Assembly: GCA_934133155.1 (NCBI GenBank)
Contig: CAKPAT010000050.1
Span: 1-9,130, forward strand
DNA length: 9,130 nucleotides
Direction of reading: 5' to 3'
From: an uncultured Bacilli bacterium
GTDB taxonomy: Bacteria; Bacillota_I; Bacilli_A; RF39; UBA660
Position numbers and translations under genes: made by a program. Of the stretch, positions 6,164 through 9,130 are shown piece by piece (within the stretch, counting starts at the first letter, position 1; the number at the start of each line of letters is the position of its first letter). The notes below the pieces were generated by a model. The model had not been told where the DNA came from and did no database searches. It saw nothing but the letters and a program-made list of their open reading frames with translations.

Positions 6164-7201
6164 ATGACATTACTTTATTTTATAATAATCCTAGGAGTAA
6201 TCATCCTAGTGCACGAATTTGGACACTTCATATTTGCTAAAAAAGCAGGCATATATGTCTACGAATTTTCGATAGGAATGGGTCCAAGAATATTCAAATG
6301 GACAAGAAAAAACGACGAAACAGAATACTCCATTAGATTAATACCCATAGGCGGTTTCGTTCAAATGGCGGGAGAAGAAATAGACGATGACGAGACAGTT
6401 CCAAAAGATAAAAAATTCTCAGTCAAAACATTCGGTCAAAAATTCATGACTGTAATCGCCGGAATTATGAATAATTTTATATTAGCAATCATATTACTAT
6501 TTATTTACGCTTTATTTAACGGTGCACCTCAAAGTGAAGTATACGTAGGGCAGTTACAATCAGATATGCCTGCCTACACATCTGGACTGCAAACAGGCGA
6601 TAAAATTTTGAAAATAAACGGCAAAAACGCATCGAATATTGATTTGTTTACCTTAGAATATCAAGTAAACGTTGGGAAAACATTAGATATAACAGTTGAA
6701 AGAAATAATCAAATTTTAGACGTAAACGTCAGCCCTAAAAAAGTTGTCACAGACGGAGAAGAGACTTATAAATATGGTTTCACCTACACAAGTGAAGTAA
6801 AAACTGGATTTTTAGCATCTCTTAATTATGCTTTCACCAAGACATTCAACATTGTATGGCAGATGGTATTAATCATATGTTATTTGGTAACTGGACATCT
6901 TGGACTTGCATCACTTTCTGGGCCTGTAGGTATATTTAATATAGTTGGTGAAGCCGCAAATAGTGGTATTTGGCAATTAGTAACATTAACAGCTTTATTA
7001 AGTGTCAATGTAGGATTTATTAATTTATTGCCACTACCAGCATTCGATGGTGGAAGATTATTATTTGTCATAATTGAAAAAATAAAAGGAAAACCAGTAG
7101 ACCCAAGATTTGAAAATACCATTCATTCAATCGGCTTTTTCCTACTTATGATACTCATGCTTTTAATCACATATAACGATATTATAAGAATAATCAAATA
7201 A
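6164..7201 (+). CDS. rseP: Site-2 intramembrane zinc metalloprotease (RseP/RasP family)
   Basis: This S2P-family protease cuts transmembrane segments of anti-sigma factors, cell-division proteins and leftover signal peptides inside the membrane. The 345-residue product begins with a membrane helix carrying the zinc motif HEFGH (17-21). PIGGFVQMAGEE (61-72) follows, then a second helix (about 95-118) and a PDZ domain (about 123-200, with SGLQTGDKILKING). LSGPVGI (251-257) comes next, and the second metal motif NLLPLPAFDGG (287-297) carries Asp295. A final helix spans about 322-337. It is shorter than typical RasP/RseP proteins (about 420-450 residues), consistent with a single PDZ domain and short loops. 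The start is ATG 6164; its AAGGAGG overlaps the cdsA stop codon, indicating co-translation. The natural substrate is unknown. Confidence 0.95.
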   Translation: MTLLYFIIILGVIILVHEFGHFIFAKKAGIYVYEFSIGMGPRIFKWTRKNDETEYSIRLIPIGGFVQMAGEEIDDDETVPKDKKFSVKTFGQKFMTVIAGIMNNFILAIILLFIYALFNGAPQSEVYVGQLQSDMPAYTSGLQTGDKILKINGKNASNIDLFTLEYQVNVGKTLDITVERNNQILDVNVSPKKVVTDGEETYKYGFTYTSEVKTGFLASLNYAFTKTFNIVWQMVLIICYLVTGHLGLASLSGPVGIFNIVGEAANSGIWQLVTLTALLSVNVGFINLLPLPAFDGGRLLFVIIEKIKGKPVDPRFENTIHSIGFFLLMILMLLITYNDIIRIIK

Positions 7202-7211
7202 AGGAGTGCCT

Positions 7212-8111
7212 ATGCTTAAAGTAGAAAATATAACAAAATATTACGGAAATTTTTTAGCCGTAGATAACCTATCATTTGAAGTAAATAAAGGAGAAATCTT
7301 TGGATTACTAGGTGCTAATGGTGCTGGAAAAACTACCACCTTCAGAATGATTATTGGTTTACTTGAACCTACAAAAGGGAAAATAACTTTAAATGATAAA
7401 AAAATAGATTATAACATAACCGATAAAATCGGTTTTTTAACAGAAGAAAGAAGTTTACTTCTTAAAATGACTGTCAAAGAGCAGTGTATATATTACGGCG
7501 TATTAAAAGGAATGAAAGAAGAAGAAATAGTAGAAAAATTAAAAAAACTATTAAAAGAATTTAAAATAGAAGATTATATTGATAAAAAAATAAAAGAACT
7601 TTCAAAAGGAAATCAACAAAAAGTCCAGTTCATAACATCCATAATAAATGATCCAGAACTATTAATATTAGATGAGCCATTTTCTGGATTAGACCCATTC
7701 AACGTCGAACTATTTAAAAATAAAATAAATGAACTTGCAAAAAGTGGTAGCATGATAATTTTTTCTTCACACCGTATGGAGCACGTCGAACTATTTTGCA
7801 AAAAACTTTTAATACTAAAAGAAGGTAAATCAGTTTTAGAAGGCAACTTAAAAGAAATAAAACAAAATTTTAGAAAAAAGAATATCTTTGTTAAAGGTGA
7901 TATTGACTTAGAAAAAATTAAAAAAATAGATGGCGTCATATCCGTAAAACAAAATAACCTAGAATTTGAAATAAAGGTAAAAGATCAAGCTATCAGTGAA
8001 GATGTATTTAAAATAGTATCTCAAGGAAAAAACATCACCGAATACAAAATAGAAGAACCATCACTAAACGAAATATTTATCGAAAAAGTAGGTGAGACAT
8101 ATGAAAAATAA
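7212..8111 (+). CDS. ABC-2 exporter ATP-binding protein, NatA/YhaQ-like
   Basis: This 299-residue protein is the cytoplasmic nucleotide-binding subunit of an ABC-2 exporter. Walker A is GANGAGKTT (34-42). The signature loop is LSKGNQQK (130-137), a variant of LSGGQ usual in the NatA/YhaQ group. Walker B is LLILDEP with Asp154-Glu155, followed by the D-loop SGLDP, and the H-loop is SSHRMEH with His187. TEERSLLLKMTVKEQ after the Q-loop region is also typical of YhaQ-like ATPases. A C-terminal domain of about 90 residues (DUF4162-like, ending in EPSLNEIFIEKVGE) follows. ATG 7212 was chosen: AAAGGAG (7200-7206) is 5 nt upstream, while the in-frame GTG at 7206 overlaps that site. The gene overlaps the permease gene by 11 bp. 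The substrate cannot be read from sequence; Na+, a peptide or a drug are all possible. Confidence 0.92.
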   Translation: MLKVENITKYYGNFLAVDNLSFEVNKGEIFGLLGANGAGKTTTFRMIIGLLEPTKGKITLNDKKIDYNITDKIGFLTEERSLLLKMTVKEQCIYYGVLKGMKEEEIVEKLKKLLKEFKIEDYIDKKIKELSKGNQQKVQFITSIINDPELLILDEPFSGLDPFNVELFKNKINELAKSGSMIIFSSHRMEHVELFCKKLLILKEGKSVLEGNLKEIKQNFRKKNIFVKGDIDLEKIKKIDGVISVKQNNLEFEIKVKDQAISEDVFKIVSQGKNITEYKIEEPSLNEIFIEKVGETYEK

Positions 8112-9130
8112 ACTAAAATTTTTAACACTTTCAAGTCTAAGAAAAAAGACACGCTCAAAATGGTTTGTAACAGCAAATGTCTTACTAGCCTTGCTCATTA
8201 TTTGTTTAATAAATATTGATAGTATTATAAAACTATTTGGTGGCGACTTTAATGAAAAACAAATTATTTACGTAAATGATAAGACAAACATTACATATGA
8301 TATACTAAAAAAACAAAATGATGCTTATAAAAGCATAACATCAGAAGAAAATAACTTTGAAATTAAAAGGGCAGACAAAACCGAAGAAGAAATATTTAAA
8401 GAAGAAAAAAAATCATGGTACTTAGAAATAACAAAAGACGAAACGAACTACATTAAAGCTAAAATAACTTCAGAAGGTTACATCAGTAGCATAGATTATG
8501 CCGCAATATCATCAATAATGAATAATGTTAAAAGTGAAATAGCGTTAAATGAAAGCGATATTGATAAAGAAGAACTTACCAAAATATCTGCACCAATAAC
8601 CATCGAAAGACAAATACTAGATAAAAATAAAAAAAGTGAATCTGAAAGCACTCAAATGATTATGAGTACCGTATTCCCAGTAATCATACTTCCGTTTTTT
8701 GCCTTAACAATATTCCTTGTGCAAATGGTAGGAGCAGAAATAAACGACGAAAAAAAATCCCGCAGTATGGAAATAATCATATCAAACGTTTCACCTAAAA
8801 CGCACCTCATGTCTAAAGTACTTGCCAGTAATATCTTTGTATTACTTCAAGGCGCGTTATTAATTATATTTGCGGTAATTGGTATAGTTATAAGAATGAC
8901 TATGCATCAAAATAGTCTAGATATAGAAGGTTTAGATATTGGAAACGCCATAAATACATTATTAACAAGTGATGTCTTATCAAATTTAGCATACATCATC
9001 CCACTTGCCTTTATACTAATGATACTAACCTTTATCGCATATTCCTTATTAGCCGGTGTTTTAGCATCTATGACCACCAGCACCGAAGACTTTCAGCAAC
9101 TGCAAACACCAATAATGATAATATCACTAG
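8101..9130 (+). CDS. ABC-2 exporter permease, NatB/YhaP-like (3' truncated by window edge)
   Basis: The frame is open from ATG 8101 to the window end, 343 complete codons, with no stop seen. The product starts with a basic cytoplasmic stretch (MKNKLKFLTLSSLRKKTRSK) and a membrane helix (about 21-39). A large, charged extracytoplasmic domain spans about 41-185. Helices follow at about 188-210, 242-264 and 296-322. Between them is the ABC-2 coupling region GAEINDEKKSRSMEIIISN (211-229) and VSPKTHLMSKVLA, typical of NatB/YhaP permeases. ASMTTSTEDFQQLQTP near the edge is another family motif. It overlaps the ATPase gene by 11 bp and uses the site AGGTGAG within that gene, so the two subunits are translationally coupled. 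Family permeases are about 400 residues, so roughly 60-80 residues are missing. Confidence 0.9.
   Translation, partial: MKNKLKFLTLSSLRKKTRSKWFVTANVLLALLIICLINIDSIIKLFGGDFNEKQIIYVNDKTNITYDILKKQNDAYKSITSEENNFEIKRADKTEEEIFKEEKKSWYLEITKDETNYIKAKITSEGYISSIDYAAISSIMNNVKSEIALNESDIDKEELTKISAPITIERQILDKNKKSESESTQMIMSTVFPVIILPFFALTIFLVQMVGAEINDEKKSRSMEIIISNVSPKTHLMSKVLASNIFVLLQGALLIIFAVIGIVIRMTMHQNSLDIEGLDIGNAINTLLTSDVLSNLAYIIPLAFILMILTFIAYSLLAGVLASMTTSTEDFQQLQTPIMIISL

Noticed and set aside
7206..7211. GTG start two codons upstream for the ABC ATPase
   Set aside because: The GTG overlaps the AAAGGAG ribosome site that serves ATG 7212.
1..9130. Mycoplasma-type code (TGA = Trp)
   Set aside because: Trp codons are TGG, uppS ends in TGA exactly where the family's RRFGG terminus is expected, and no gene needs TGA readthrough.

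Overview
The window is about 30% G+C and every supported gene lies on the + strand. Gene content (rpsB, tsf, uppS, cdsA, rseP), strong AAGGAGG-type ribosome binding sites, A+T-rich codon use and sigma-A-like promoters with a TGn extended -10 point to a low-GC Gram-positive bacterium of the Bacillota/Bacilli. It most likely belongs to an uncultured gut lineage near the RF39/Erysipelotrichia/Mollicutes branch. That placement is inference, drawn mainly from the style of the surface protein at the left edge. Trp is encoded by TGG, uppS ends in TGA, and no real gene contains in-frame TGA, so the genetic code looks standard, although one TGA stop is thin evidence.

Layout. Positions 1-1809 hold the 3' part of a large surface-type protein: an Ig-like repeat, then a long module ending in a GVRPV-type C-terminal fold. 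It is closed by a hairpin terminator. Positions 1810-2066 contain a promoter and a roughly 100-nt, potentially structured leader for rpsB. rpsB (2067-3080) encodes ribosomal protein S2 with an unusual C-terminal extension of about 110 residues that ends in an SAP/Rho_N-like helical motif. An intrinsic-terminator-like hairpin separates it from tsf (3137-4009), and a second hairpin overlaps the tsf stop codon. Next comes a small L,D-transpeptidase-like gene (4038-4601) with no signal peptide.

A near-consensus promoter (4603-4631) then starts a tightly packed lipid/envelope operon. It contains uppS (undecaprenyl diphosphate synthase), cdsA (CDP-diacylglycerol synthase, ATGA overlap), rseP (site-2 intramembrane protease), an ABC-2 exporter ATPase of the NatA/YhaQ type, and its overlapping permease, which runs off the right edge.

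How they fit together. The left half couples translation genes (S2 and EF-Ts). The right half supplies the carrier lipid for wall synthesis, the phospholipid precursor, membrane proteolysis and an exporter. The widespread order rpsB-tsf-pyrH-frr-uppS-cdsA-dxr-rseP is recognisable, but pyrH, frr and dxr are absent here and an L,D-transpeptidase-like gene occupies the pyrH-frr position. The points most worth a second look are the adenine-poor, possibly hypervariable segment near the surface protein's C-terminus, the S2 extension with its nucleic-acid-binding-like tail, and the structured rpsB leader. No RNA genes, CRISPR arrays or insertion sequences were seen.
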